6,512 nt of DNA from Clostridiales bacterium (GCA_027357125.1 DAHVVW010000128.1:1-6512), one strand, 5' to 3'; positions 1 to 6,454 are shown, counted from the stretch's first letter. Numbers and translations: made by a program. Notes: generated from the sequence alone by a model not told the origin.

Positions 1-618
1 TTTGACCATAAGCTTGCTTAAACCCCCAAGTACTGTGCCACCGCTTGTGATCGCCGTCTCAGCGAGGAAAAAAGTCTGCCCCCGGTGGCGCACACCTGTA
101 TCTAAAAATCCGTCCCCCGTCTTCATCACTTCCTGCAGGCGCGTAAACGGTGCAACCTCTGCCAGCGCCAGCCCGACTGCCTTTTTCCCATCGATTCTCA
201 AATACTGGGAGTATTGAGAGTTGATCATCACAATCCGACCCTCATGGTTGGCAACCGCCATGCCTAAAGGCAAGTCAGTTAATATCCCTTCATAAAGCTC
301 AATCAAAACTCGGGCCGCTGCTTCTTTTTTCTCCGCTGCATGGTCCTTGGCTGAGTACAGACAGACGACAACACCCGTGAGAGTGCCTTGTTTGCGTAGA
401 GGGAAGTAGTGTGCCTCTATCGACAGATCCCCCAAGCGGTGTCGGCAGAGCAAAGCCTGCCCGGAGGTAAAGACCTCGAGCACCCGCGTCTCCGGAAATA
501 CTTCAGCCAGGCTATAGCCAATTGCTTTAGCAGCTGGAATCCTCAGAAAATGCTCAAACTCACTGTCCGCAAAAGTTATCGCCCCGCGGCGGTTGACAAT
601 GATAACACTTTGGCCCAC
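1..618 (-). CDS. Tandem-PAS sensory regulator, probably sigma-54-dependent activator (5' part only)
   Basis: An open frame of 206 codons runs from a GTG at 616-618 to the left edge without a stop; the 3' part is outside the window. The start is chosen because GGAGG (626-630) lies 7 nt upstream and no better in-frame start exists. The translation has two similar halves. Residues 4-90 begin VIIVNRRGAITFAD and include IGYSLAEVFPETRVLEVF; residues 108-206 begin YEGILTDLPLGMAVANHEGR and include VGLALAEVAPFTRLQEVMKTG. Both follow the PAS pattern N-x-x-G, then a G-x-x-x-x-E-V-x-P-x-T-R-L segment, which is typical of the sensory half of RocR/TyrR-like sigma-54 activators in Firmicutes. The visible end (GGLSKLMVK) matches where such PAS domains lead toward a AAA+ domain. 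No AAA+ or HTH sequence is in view, so a PAS histidine kinase or other output remains possible. The ligand cannot be inferred. It follows the MFS exporter gene by 78 bp on the same strand. Confidence 0.75.
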   Translation of the reverse strand, partial: MGQSVIIVNRRGAITFADSEFEHFLRIPAAKAIGYSLAEVFPETRVLEVFTSGQALLCRHRLGDLSIEAHYFPLRKQGTLTGVVVCLYSAKDHAAEKKEAAARVLIELYEGILTDLPLGMAVANHEGRIVMINSQYSQYLRIDGKKAVGLALAEVAPFTRLQEVMKTGDGFLDTGVRHRGQTFFLAETAITSGGTVLGGLSKLMVK

Positions 619-644
619 GCTCCCACCTCCGCTCTTGTATATCT

Positions 645-673
645 ATCTTACTTGAAAAAACCCTTTATGCCTA
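645..673 (-). promoter_or_regulatory. Candidate weak sigma-A promoter for the PAS regulator
   Basis: On the minus strand TAGGCA (668-673) and TAAGAT (645-650) are separated by 17 nt, each matching four of six consensus bases. It would start transcription shortly upstream of the GGAGG at 626-630. The match is modest in an AT-rich gap, and read-through from the exporter gene could serve equally well, so this is only a candidate. Confidence 0.3.
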
Positions 674-696
674 GCTTCTTCTAACATACCACCAGC

Positions 697-2325
697 TTAG
701 CGCGCATCTCCTTCAAGTAACGGAGTTCCTTCCTTTTTAATCCCAAGCACTTTATTTCCTTCGATGCGGGCATCCCCGACCGTTAAGCTGGCAACGATCC
801 CGACCAGAACAATTCCCATCGCCACGAGAAAGACGAGATGCAGGGAATCAGCGAGGGCAGTTTTCAGAGGAGGAAGCAAAATTTGCTGTAACTGCTCCGG
901 AATTTTCTTTAGTGTCTCTGGACTCAAGAGCATGTTAAATAGACTTTGCGGATCGGACTGCGCTTTCTGGAACATGCTTGCAAACGGGCCTGACTGCATC
1001 CCCGGAATCTTTTGAACTACCGGGATAAAGTCATTTTGCAGAGTGCCGATTGAGCGATGATTCATGACTACGCCCAAAATCGTCATACCAATAGTACTGC
1101 CAATACTACGGAAAAATATAGTGGCTGACGTGACCACTCCCCGCTGTGCCGGCGGGAACACGCTCTGCACCGCAATCGTCAATGTCGGCATTACCAGTCC
1201 CATTCCTATGCCTAAAACTACAATATAACTCATCGCTGTGAGTGTAGTTGAGTTGGCTGTCAGGGTGCTCAACAGATAGAAGCCTATGGACATGATGCTC
1301 ATACCTGCGGCCAATTGCGTGCGGAAGCGAATCTTGGTAATGAGTTTCCCGGCGATGATGCTGGTCATCATCATCGCCGCCATCATCGGGATCATGGAGT
1401 TGCCGGACCTGGTAGCGCTCACACCGATAACTCCCTGCAGAAACAGAGGCAGGAACATAATCGCGCCGAACATCCCAAATCCCATAAAAAAGCCTACAAT
1501 ATTAACACCAGTAAAAACACGGTTACGAAATAGATTAAAGTTAAGAATCGGATCCTCCGCTCTTTTCTCTAGGAAAACGAAGGAAGCTATAAATATGACA
1601 GCCGCGGCAAACAAACTGATGATTTGCCAGGATCCCCAGGGATAGTCCTTGCCACCCAGGCTTAACCCGAGCAAAAGGGCTCCCGAACCAATAATAAGGG
1701 TAAGAGCGCCTGCATAATCAATGGAAACCTTATCTTTCCTGTAATTCTCTCCGCTTAATCCAAAAAAGATAAAGACTGCCGCTAGGATCCCGACCGGCAG
1801 ATTAATATAGAAAACCCAGCGCCAGGAAGCATGATCGACAATCCAGCCCCCGATCGTAGGCCCGATGATTGAAGACAGCCCGAACACTGCTCCCATAACC
1901 CCTTGCCATTTACCGCGCTGACTCGGGGGAAACATATCCCCGACAATCGTCATCGCCATCGGCATCATGATCCCGCCGCCTAACCCTTGCAGGCCCCGGG
2001 ACAAAATGAGCTCGGTCATGCTTTGCGCTTGCCCTGCTAAAGCAGAGCCCAACATAAAAATGAAAATTCCTAAGATATACATAATACGGCGGCCAAATAT
2101 GTCAGCCAGTTTCCCGGCAATCGGCACAACCGTAGTCGAACTGAGCATATAGGCGGTGGTTACCCACACAAAGATATCCAGTCCTTGCAAGTCGGCGACT
2201 ACCCGCGGCATCGCTGTACCAACTATTGTTTGATCCAGGGAAGCAAAGAGGAGGGCTATCAGCAGTCCCACCAGCAAAATTTTGCGCCTGGGGTTATTCT
2301 CCGTCTCTATTTGATTTGTCTGCAT
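697..2325 (-). CDS. DHA2-family (EmrB/QacA-type) 14-TM MFS multidrug exporter
   Basis: A 542-residue inner-membrane drug:proton antiporter of the major facilitator superfamily. Family marks are LDQTIVGTAMP (30-40, motif D1 with the membrane-embedded Asp31), GKLADIFGRR (71-80, motif A in the loop between TM2 and TM3), LSRGLQGLGGG (108-118, motif B with Arg110) and GLSSIIGPTIGG (149-160, antiporter motif C). Length and hydrophobic pattern fit 14 TM segments, as in DHA2 exporters. A hydrophilic stretch at about 422-494 forms a long loop before the last TM segment (about 495-516), seen in a subset of these proteins. The start is supported by AAGGA 7 nt upstream of the ATG. It overlaps the marR-type gene by 32 bp, so the two are co-transcribed and probably translationally coupled, and the pump is expected to be induced by whatever ligand releases the MarR protein. 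The substrate cannot be told from sequence. Confidence 0.93.
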   Translation of the reverse strand: MQTNQIETENNPRRKILLVGLLIALLFASLDQTIVGTAMPRVVADLQGLDIFVWVTTAYMLSSTTVVPIAGKLADIFGRRIMYILGIFIFMLGSALAGQAQSMTELILSRGLQGLGGGIMMPMAMTIVGDMFPPSQRGKWQGVMGAVFGLSSIIGPTIGGWIVDHASWRWVFYINLPVGILAAVFIFFGLSGENYRKDKVSIDYAGALTLIIGSGALLLGLSLGGKDYPWGSWQIISLFAAAVIFIASFVFLEKRAEDPILNFNLFRNRVFTGVNIVGFFMGFGMFGAIMFLPLFLQGVIGVSATRSGNSMIPMMAAMMMTSIIAGKLITKIRFRTQLAAGMSIMSIGFYLLSTLTANSTTLTAMSYIVVLGIGMGLVMPTLTIAVQSVFPPAQRGVVTSATIFFRSIGSTIGMTILGVVMNHRSIGTLQNDFIPVVQKIPGMQSGPFASMFQKAQSDPQSLFNMLLSPETLKKIPEQLQQILLPPLKTALADSLHLVFLVAMGIVLVGIVASLTVGDARIEGNKVLGIKKEGTPLLEGDAR

Positions 2326-2779
2326 CTCTATTCCTTCTTTCTCTGAAATAATCCAATGTCAATGAAAGCAGTCTGATAAGCTCCCTGCTGTCCTTCTCTC
2401 CCAGAAAACCTATCAATTCCTGCAAAAATGCAACATGCTGAGCGTGCATTGATTCAACCATTTCCCTGCTCTTGGCTGTAGGGCGCACAAGCACAATCCG
2501 TCTGTCCAAAGGATCTGCCAGACGCTCAATATGTCCCCCTTCTTCAAGGGAATTTAGCGTGTGAGTCACCCCTGCAGGCGTGATTTGCAGATGTGCGCTC
2601 AAATCCGAAACTTTCATTCCTTTCGCATCCAGGGGCAGCGCGTGAATTAAAGTGTGCAACAACATAAATTCACTGGGCTTAATGCCGTGCCAGGAAGTGG
2701 GACGCATCGCATTCCGCTTTATCTGCCCCATCGTGCGCGCCAGTTCCTGCGCCAAAAATTTCGTTTCATTCTCATCCAT
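2294..2779 (-). CDS. MarR-family transcriptional regulator of the adjacent exporter
   Basis: A 161-residue winged-helix DNA-binding protein of the MarR family, which act as homodimers and usually repress their own operon until a phenolic or other small ligand binds. The N-terminal helix (about 5-25) and C-terminal helices (about 103-150) would form the dimerisation region. The wHTH spans about 35-102: the helix pair VSDLSAHLQITPAGVTHTL (57-75), then the wing ERLADPLDRRIVLVRPT (85-101) with the family's conserved D-x-R-R pattern (Asp92, Arg93, Arg94). Length is normal for the family. The ATG is preceded by GAGGAG (2789-2794). The gene is first in a two-gene operon with the MFS exporter, overlapping it by 32 bp. 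A near-palindrome covers its -10 box, consistent with autorepression. The specific inducer is unknown. Confidence 0.93.
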   Translation of the reverse strand: MDENETKFLAQELARTMGQIKRNAMRPTSWHGIKPSEFMLLHTLIHALPLDAKGMKVSDLSAHLQITPAGVTHTLNSLEEGGHIERLADPLDRRIVLVRPTAKSREMVESMHAQHVAFLQELIGFLGEKDSRELIRLLSLTLDYFRERRNRDADKSNRDGE

Positions 2780-2795
2780 ATCGTTTATCTCCTCA

Positions 2796-2816
2796 ATATT
2801 TTACCTAGTAAAGTAT
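2796..2816. promoter_or_regulatory. Probable MarR operator (21-bp near-palindrome)
   Basis: ATATTTTAC and GTAAAGTAT flank a CTA centre; eight of nine positions pair as inverted repeats, and the inner TTTAC/GTAAA is perfect. It overlaps the -10 hexamer and the expected transcription start of the marR-MFS operon. Size and placement fit autorepression by a MarR dimer; binding is inferred, not shown. Confidence 0.72.
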
Positions 2817-2840
2817 CCATCAAAATAACTTTTCTGTCAA
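2812..2840 (-). promoter_or_regulatory. Sigma-A promoter of the marR-MFS operon
   Basis: On the minus strand a perfect TTGACA (2835-2840) and GATACT (2812-2817, four of six consensus bases) are spaced by 17 nt. Transcription would begin near 2805, giving a short leader before the GAGGAG ribosome binding site at 2789-2794. It lies directly after the terminator of the upstream operon, so the efflux pair is an independent unit. Confidence 0.82.
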
Positions 2841-2861
2841 GTACCAAAGAAAGTTTCAAAT

Positions 2862-2908
2862 AAATAAAAAAACCGGTCTAGCCTGCATTAGTCTGCAGCC
2901 TGCCGGTT
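2862..2908 (-). terminator. Intrinsic terminator closing the cooT-cbiMQO-ygbA operon
   Basis: Read on the minus strand, AACCGG (2903-2908) pairs with CCGGTT (2871-2876). An inner stem CTGCA/TGCAG (2894-2898 with 2883-2887) carries a six-base loop. Seven T residues, then ATTTATTT, follow the outer stem. The upstream arm is inside the last ygbA codons and the TAA stop sits in the loop. The T tract is on one side only, so it terminates minus-strand transcription. Confidence 0.78.
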
Positions 2909-3214
2909 GCGCCCGTCCCACAAGTGTCTGATCGCTAATAAGGGATGAGTGTAAAGCATTCTTGGCCCGGAATACCTCATAACCTTCTTAATCCGTTCCC
3001 GCATGTCCGGTTTGTAGCAGTGCACAGTGCATTTGGCACATGTGGGCTTGTCCTCCCCGAACTTACAGTTCCCCAGACGTTTATGGGCGTAGTTTAATAG
3101 TTCCTGGCACTCTGTACACAATCTTTCTGTTGTACCGTGGTTCTTCTTGCAGTAGAGATAAATCATGGCCTCGACTATCTTTTTCTCCGTATTGAGATGT
3201 GACCGCTGCGGCAT
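2888..3214 (-). CDS. ygbA: YgbA-family (nitrous oxide-stimulated promoter family) cysteine-rich protein
   Basis: A 108-residue soluble protein recognised as the YgbA_NO family. In enterobacteria ygbA is induced by nitric oxide through NsrR and is linked to recovery from nitrosative stress; its biochemical activity is not settled. The family core is seen as C22, then LCTECQELLNYAHKRLGNC (Cys33, 36, 50), KPTCAKCTVHCY (Cys59, 62, 66) and VMRYSGPRMLYTHP (78-91). The seven cysteines look like a metal or Fe-S site, which is an inference. The ATG has GGAGGAG 7 nt upstream and lies 15 bp after the cbiO stop, so it is the last gene of the nickel/cobalt uptake operon, followed at once by a terminator. 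No NsrR-like site is visible next to it, so here it probably follows control of the transporter. The family call is firm; the role in this operon is unknown. Confidence 0.88.
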   Translation of the reverse strand: MPQRSHLNTEKKIVEAMIYLYCKKNHGTTERLCTECQELLNYAHKRLGNCKFGEDKPTCAKCTVHCYKPDMRERIKKVMRYSGPRMLYTHPLLAIRHLWDGRNRQAAD

Positions 3215-3229
3215 CTCCTCACTCCTCCA

Positions 3230-4036
3230 TCACCCGTGGTGCCTCGACCCACCTACATGAAAATGCGAGCGTTCATGAATCAAATTCAGTTCTAAAAGCA
3301 GCCTCCGATTGGGCAAAAGCTCCAACGGCTTCCCGTCAGCTGCCACTGTATGATCTTCACTGAAAATGACTACCCTCCGGGCGATATCCTCGACAATCGA
3401 CAGGTCATGAGTCGCCGTAATCACGGTCTTGCCCGCCTCACGCAACGCAATGAGAAATTCCACCAGCCAAAACTGGGTACGCGGATCAAGCCCATTCGTC
3501 GGTTCATCCAAGAACAAAACCCCTGGGTTGACGGTGAGCACACAGGCCAAGGCCACTTTTTTCTTCTCTCCGCCGCTCAAGCGGTGAGGGGATCGGTTGA
3601 GCAAGCTTTGTATCCCCACTAAAGCTGCCGTATCTTCTACGCGCTCTCTGACTTCTGCCGCGGGCAAACCTGCCTGCAGCGGTGCGAAAGCCAGCTCGTC
3701 CCAGACTGTAGTAGAGAAAAGCTGGGCCTCAGAATTTTGAAAGATAAATCCCACGCTCTGCCTAAATTCCTTAAGGAAATTTGGTTCCTGCAGGGTTTTC
3801 TCTGTTAGTTCTCGCCCAAAAGCCAGAATCTGCCCGGAAGTCGGATGAATAAGTCCGCACAGCATTTTAAGGAGCGTTGATTTTCCGCTCCCATTGGCCC
3901 CAAGAATGACTAAGCTTTCCCCTCTAACAAGCTGCAAATTAACATTGTTAAGCACAAGCTGATTCTGAATATATGAGTAGGAAACATTATTCAAGTCAAA
4001 AATCGGCTCTAGGCCTTGCTGCAAAGCATCCTTCAT
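3230..4036 (-). CDS. cbiO: Nickel/cobalt ECF transporter ATPase (CbiO/NikO)
   Basis: A 268-residue ABC ATPase that powers the CbiMQO metal importer on the cytoplasmic side, probably as a homodimer docked to CbiQ. All nucleotide-binding motifs are intact: Walker A GANGSGKST (46-54), Q-loop Gln100 in IFQNSEAQLF, signature LSGGE (153-157), Walker B VLFLDEPT (173-180, catalytic Glu178), D-loop GLDP (182-185) and switch His210. The SEAQLF sequence after the Q-loop is characteristic of ECF-type ATPases. The tail is histidine-rich (HERSHFH at 254-260, HH at 266-267), as in many CbiO proteins, and might bind the metal. The ATG is preceded by a GGGAGGGAG stretch. It lies 73 bp after cbiQ, the widest gap inside the uptake operon, and 15 bp before ygbA. 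Substrate (Ni or Co) cannot be read from this subunit. Confidence 0.93.
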   Translation of the reverse strand: MKDALQQGLEPIFDLNNVSYSYIQNQLVLNNVNLQLVRGESLVILGANGSGKSTLLKMLCGLIHPTSGQILAFGRELTEKTLQEPNFLKEFRQSVGFIFQNSEAQLFSTTVWDELAFAPLQAGLPAAEVRERVEDTAALVGIQSLLNRSPHRLSGGEKKKVALACVLTVNPGVLFLDEPTNGLDPRTQFWLVEFLIALREAGKTVITATHDLSIVEDIARRVVIFSEDHTVAADGKPLELLPNRRLLLELNLIHERSHFHVGGSRHHG

Positions 4037-4063
4037 TTTCTACTCCCTCCCTGCCCCTAATAG

Positions 4064-4091
4064 ATATTCGATGTTCGATATTCGATGTTCG
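4064..4091. repeat. Heptamer tandem repeat (4 x 7 bp) between cbiQ and cbiO
   Basis: Four heptamers alternate ATATTCG and ATGTTCG, so a 14-bp unit occurs twice exactly, with a further A extending the last TTCGA core. Each unit contains the self-complementary TTCGA core. It fills much of the 73-bp cbiQ-cbiO gap, while most other junctions in the operon overlap or are 15-51 bp. Simple TTCGA-type intergenic repeats occur in several clostridial genomes to my recollection; I cannot test copy number here. Confidence 0.85.
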
Positions 4092-4109
4092 AGTGCATGT
4101 ATTCTTCAT

Positions 4110-5087
4110 TCACCGCAATACTTTGTCCGCCACATAGAAAGTCAAAGAAGTTAAAAGCACAAAAAGGGCAAAGAATAAATCGGGCAGGCGCAGCCGGAAA
4201 CGGTGCATGGTATACACTTCTCCGCTGTAACCACGGGCAGTCATGGCCGCATACACTTCCTCACTCATGTGCAAAGAGCGGGCGAACAAAGACGCCATCG
4301 CCGAAGCGATAAAACGGCGCTGTTCGGACGTGGATGATCGCCCGGCATCCCTGGCCTTGCGGGCCAGGAACATCTCTTCCAAGATCGTTATGAGTACGAA
4401 AATATAACGGTAAGTCATCTCCAGAGTCGTGACGAAAATCCGCGGTACGAAAAAGGAACGCAAAGCCTTCAGCAAGTCCGTCCAGCGGGTGGTCAAGGTC
4501 ACAATAAAGGCTAAAGTTACTGAGATCCCCACCCGGCTCACAAGCAAAACCGCTCCGTTCACGCCCTGTTTGGTAACAGCCAACACAGCCGGAAAATGTA
4601 AGAATCCCACGTGCCAGGGCTGATCCGCAGTAAAGATAGTAAACAGAGGGTCTCCCGGGCGCACCCAGTTAAAGATAGCAGGTAAAACCATGATCCCGGA
4701 AAAGAGCGGCACCACCAGCCACACCCGTTTCAAAAGTGGACCCAGCCCTACACCTGACCAAGCAGCCAAGGCTAACAAGACGAGATAGCTGCCCCAGAGT
4801 ACACCCAGATGACTAATAAGGTTGTTCGAAAGCAGCAAGACAACTAAAGCCAGGATTTTTACGCGTGGGTCTAAAGACTGAAGAAACCCAGGGCGCATTG
4901 CCAGTTCTTCTGAGAAGAAAGAATCCCTGAGAACGCGCACGATCTCTTCCAGTGTCTTTTGAATAAAGCCCCGCTTGCGGCGGGGCCTGAATTTTGCAAT
5001 TCCCGATTTGCCAGGATCTAATTCCGGATTTAGTTTTGGCTTCTGAAAACCGGGGTTATTTTCTTGGAGCCAAAGGGGCAGATCCAT
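4110..5087 (-). CDS. cbiQ: Nickel/cobalt ECF transporter coupling membrane protein (CbiQ/NikQ)
   Basis: A 325-residue EcfT-type membrane protein that links the CbiO ATPases to CbiM. The family core starts at SLDPRVKIL (71-79) and has about five to six hydrophobic segments (for example 77-90, 96-110, 122-140, 165-200, 303-320). The two coupling-helix signatures are visible: LARKARDAGR (241-250) and AAMTARGYSGE (280-290), the latter with the Ala-x-x-Ala-Arg-Gly form. The first has the degenerate form common in CbiQ. Ahead of the core is an extension of about 60 residues beginning MDLPLWLQENNP and containing a basic patch RPRRKRG (34-40). A similar MDLP-type start is known in clostridial CbiQ proteins, and GGAGGAG 6 nt before the ATG supports this start. 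The gene overlaps the cbiM end by 32 bp, implying coupled translation. The next gene is cbiO after 73 bp. Confidence 0.92.
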   Translation of the reverse strand: MDLPLWLQENNPGFQKPKLNPELDPGKSGIAKFRPRRKRGFIQKTLEEIVRVLRDSFFSEELAMRPGFLQSLDPRVKILALVVLLLSNNLISHLGVLWGSYLVLLALAAWSGVGLGPLLKRVWLVVPLFSGIMVLPAIFNWVRPGDPLFTIFTADQPWHVGFLHFPAVLAVTKQGVNGAVLLVSRVGISVTLAFIVTLTTRWTDLLKALRSFFVPRIFVTTLEMTYRYIFVLITILEEMFLARKARDAGRSSTSEQRRFIASAMASLFARSLHMSEEVYAAMTARGYSGEVYTMHRFRLRLPDLFFALFVLLTSLTFYVADKVLR

Positions 5088-6102
5088 CGCGGTCTCCTCC
5101 TTTGCGCATAATGCGTTGTATGATAAAGGTTGCTATTGCTATTAAAGCCAGACCGGCAAGAGCGGAAATGAGGTAACCAAGAGTTTGCTGCCAGAACATT
5201 TGGTCATGACCGGCAATTGCATAATCTGGCAGAAGAGTATGCCGCCAAAAACCGCTGAATCTTTGCATCCCTGCCGGGATAAAACCGGTGACGGCCTGTA
5301 TCTCTTCCCCGCTCCACTCTCCCCAGGCAGTTCCTTTTGCTAACAACCCGAGGGGTGTGAGCGCCACCAGAATCGCAAAAGTGACAACAACCCTTCTCCA
5401 GCGCACGCTACCGGATGTTCTTACATTACTCTCCCCTGCGAGCAGAGCATAATTAGAACGTTGCAGATAAGCAATGACCATGGCGGTAACAAGTGCTTCC
5501 ACCGGACCCGCAATAGTTAAATGCGCAAAAAGCATCGCCGGCACGGCTACATTTAGCCCGTAGGGACTGTAAAGCGGAGTGCCGTTGGCCGTGTGAAAGA
5601 GGAGCGGCTGCAAACCAAACTCAACCCCGGCCATGCCTGCCGCCGCTGTGATCCCAATATACCCGGCAATTGCGGCAGCCGCCAGACGCTGTTTGGACTG
5701 AACCGCACTGCCCCCTGCGACCAGCCGATAGACAGCATAACTTACAAACGGTAGAATGACACCCATGTTAAAAATGTTTGCTCCTAAGGCCAAAATTCCT
5801 CCGTCCCCGAAAAAGAGAGCCTGGAGAGTTAACGCTACCGCAATAGAAATCATCGCGGCCCACGGACCGAGGAGAATTGTGAGCAAGGTCCCACCCACGG
5901 CATGAGCAGTCGTCCCGTCCGGCACCGGAATATTGAACATCTGAATCGTGAAAGCAAAGGCCGCACCGATCGACAGCAGGGGGATGTACTTGGCCTTAAC
6001 CGTGCGCGCGGTTTTGGCGGCAGCGACTGCCACAGCCAGGGCGCTGGCTGCTCCCAGAACAACATTAGTTTGCGGGCTTAGATACCCGTCAGGTATGTGC
6101 AT
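5056..6102 (-). CDS. cbiM: Nickel/cobalt ECF transporter substrate-binding component (CbiM with fused CbiN/NikN-like part)
   Basis: A 348-residue membrane protein that captures Ni(II) or Co(II) outside the cell and passes it through the CbiMQO importer. It begins MHIPDGYLSP, the family hallmark. In the structurally studied NikM2, Met1, His2 and His67 hold the metal; here His2 and His67 (in GTTAHAVGG) are at the same numbers. Other marks are IQMFNIPVPDGT (53-64), FFGDGGILALGANIFNMG (97-114) and about seven TM segments up to residue 213. The C-terminal part has TM segments at about 237-255 and 306-328 around a loop of about 50 residues with GTAWGEWSGEE (257-267). This is the position and topology of CbiN/NikN, and no separate cbiN follows. 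GGAGGAG lies 5 nt before the ATG. It follows cooT by 51 bp and overlaps cbiQ by 32 bp. The genes around it favour nickel but do not prove it. Confidence 0.93.
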   Translation of the reverse strand: MHIPDGYLSPQTNVVLGAASALAVAVAAAKTARTVKAKYIPLLSIGAAFAFTIQMFNIPVPDGTTAHAVGGTLLTILLGPWAAMISIAVALTLQALFFGDGGILALGANIFNMGVILPFVSYAVYRLVAGGSAVQSKQRLAAAAIAGYIGITAAAGMAGVEFGLQPLLFHTANGTPLYSPYGLNVAVPAMLFAHLTIAGPVEALVTAMVIAYLQRSNYALLAGESNVRTSGSVRWRRVVVTFAILVALTPLGLLAKGTAWGEWSGEEIQAVTGFIPAGMQRFSGFWRHTLLPDYAIAGHDQMFWQQTLGYLISALAGLALIAIATFIIQRIMRKGGDRDGSAPLAPRK

Positions 6103-6153
6103 ACTTACTCCTCCTTCACTCCTCTAAAAACTTATCCTCCCAGGGCAAACGTG

Positions 6154-6366
6154 CTATCTCTGCAGACCGTCCTCAGCAGTCGTTTCCTCTAAGATGATGC
6201 GGTGGTTTAACAGGGTCATATCTTTAATCCTGGCTTTGATAAATTTTTGTTTGCCAAAGATGTCCACCAGCTTGAGTCCGTTTTCATAAGGCTCAATCAC
6301 ATCTACCCCTTCCATCAATAACACTTCTTCTTCTCCCTCTTTGAGATAAGCATTGGCTTCACACAT
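6154..6366 (-). CDS. cooT: CooT-family nickel-binding protein
   Basis: A 70-residue cytoplasmic protein of the CooT family. CooT of Rhodospirillum rubrum binds Ni(II) as a dimer through Cys2 and helps supply nickel to carbon monoxide dehydrogenase. The hallmark MCEANAYL start is present with Cys2, followed by VDVIEPYENGLKLVDIFG (21-38), KARIKDMTLL (44-53) and HRIILEE (55-61), which matches the small beta-barrel family along its length. The ATG at 6364-6366 is preferred over an in-frame ATG two codons upstream and a longer form beginning 18 codons upstream: it places the conserved Cys at position 2 and has GGAGGAGGAG 7 nt upstream. The gene is first in the uptake operon, 51 bp before cbiM. Its presence suggests imported metal is at least partly nickel for an intracellular nickel enzyme, none of which is in this window. 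Confidence 0.9.
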   Translation of the reverse strand: MCEANAYLKEGEEEVLLMEGVDVIEPYENGLKLVDIFGKQKFIKARIKDMTLLNHRIILEETTAEDGLQR

Positions 6367-6409
6367 AATCATTCTCCTCCTCCAAATAAGTCTTTGAATA
6401 AATCTCCTG

Positions 6410-6454
6410 AAAAAAAACATAAAAGACCAAGGAGTGACCCCTTTTTTGGGTCTT
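6410..6454 (-). terminator. Possible attenuator/terminator hairpin in the cooT leader
   Basis: On the minus strand AAGACC (6449-6454) pairs with GGTCTT (6423-6428), and inside it AAGG pairs with CCTT (6440-6443 with 6429-6432), with a five-base bulge on one side. A T-rich tail TTTTATGTTTTTTTT follows down to 6410. It lies between the candidate promoter and the cooT ribosome binding site, so it would be an attenuator; if the promoter call is wrong it could instead end an upstream gene. The stem is short and bulged. Confidence 0.4.

Noticed and set aside
409..684. Plus-strand reading frame of 91 codons at the left end
   Set aside because: It is opposite the PAS-domain coding frame, has no family resemblance or ribosome binding site, and begins with GTG by chance.
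619..696. Sigma-54 (-24/-12) promoter or a terminator after the exporter gene
   Set aside because: No TGGCAC-N5-TTGC match is present, and the T run on the minus strand has no stable stem before it.
1286..1645. Plus-strand frames of 119 and 72 codons within the MFS exporter
   Set aside because: They are antisense shadows of membrane-protein codons, with no start signals and no recognisable domain.
4064..4091. CRISPR array or IS end in the cbiQ-cbiO gap
   Set aside because: The units are seven bases with no spacers, and there is no transposase, terminal inverted repeat or target duplication.
6154..6420. Longer CooT form starting 18 codons upstream (MFFFRRF...)
   Set aside because: It would bury the conserved Cys2 and begins in the leader T tract; the GGAGGAGGAG site fits the downstream ATG.
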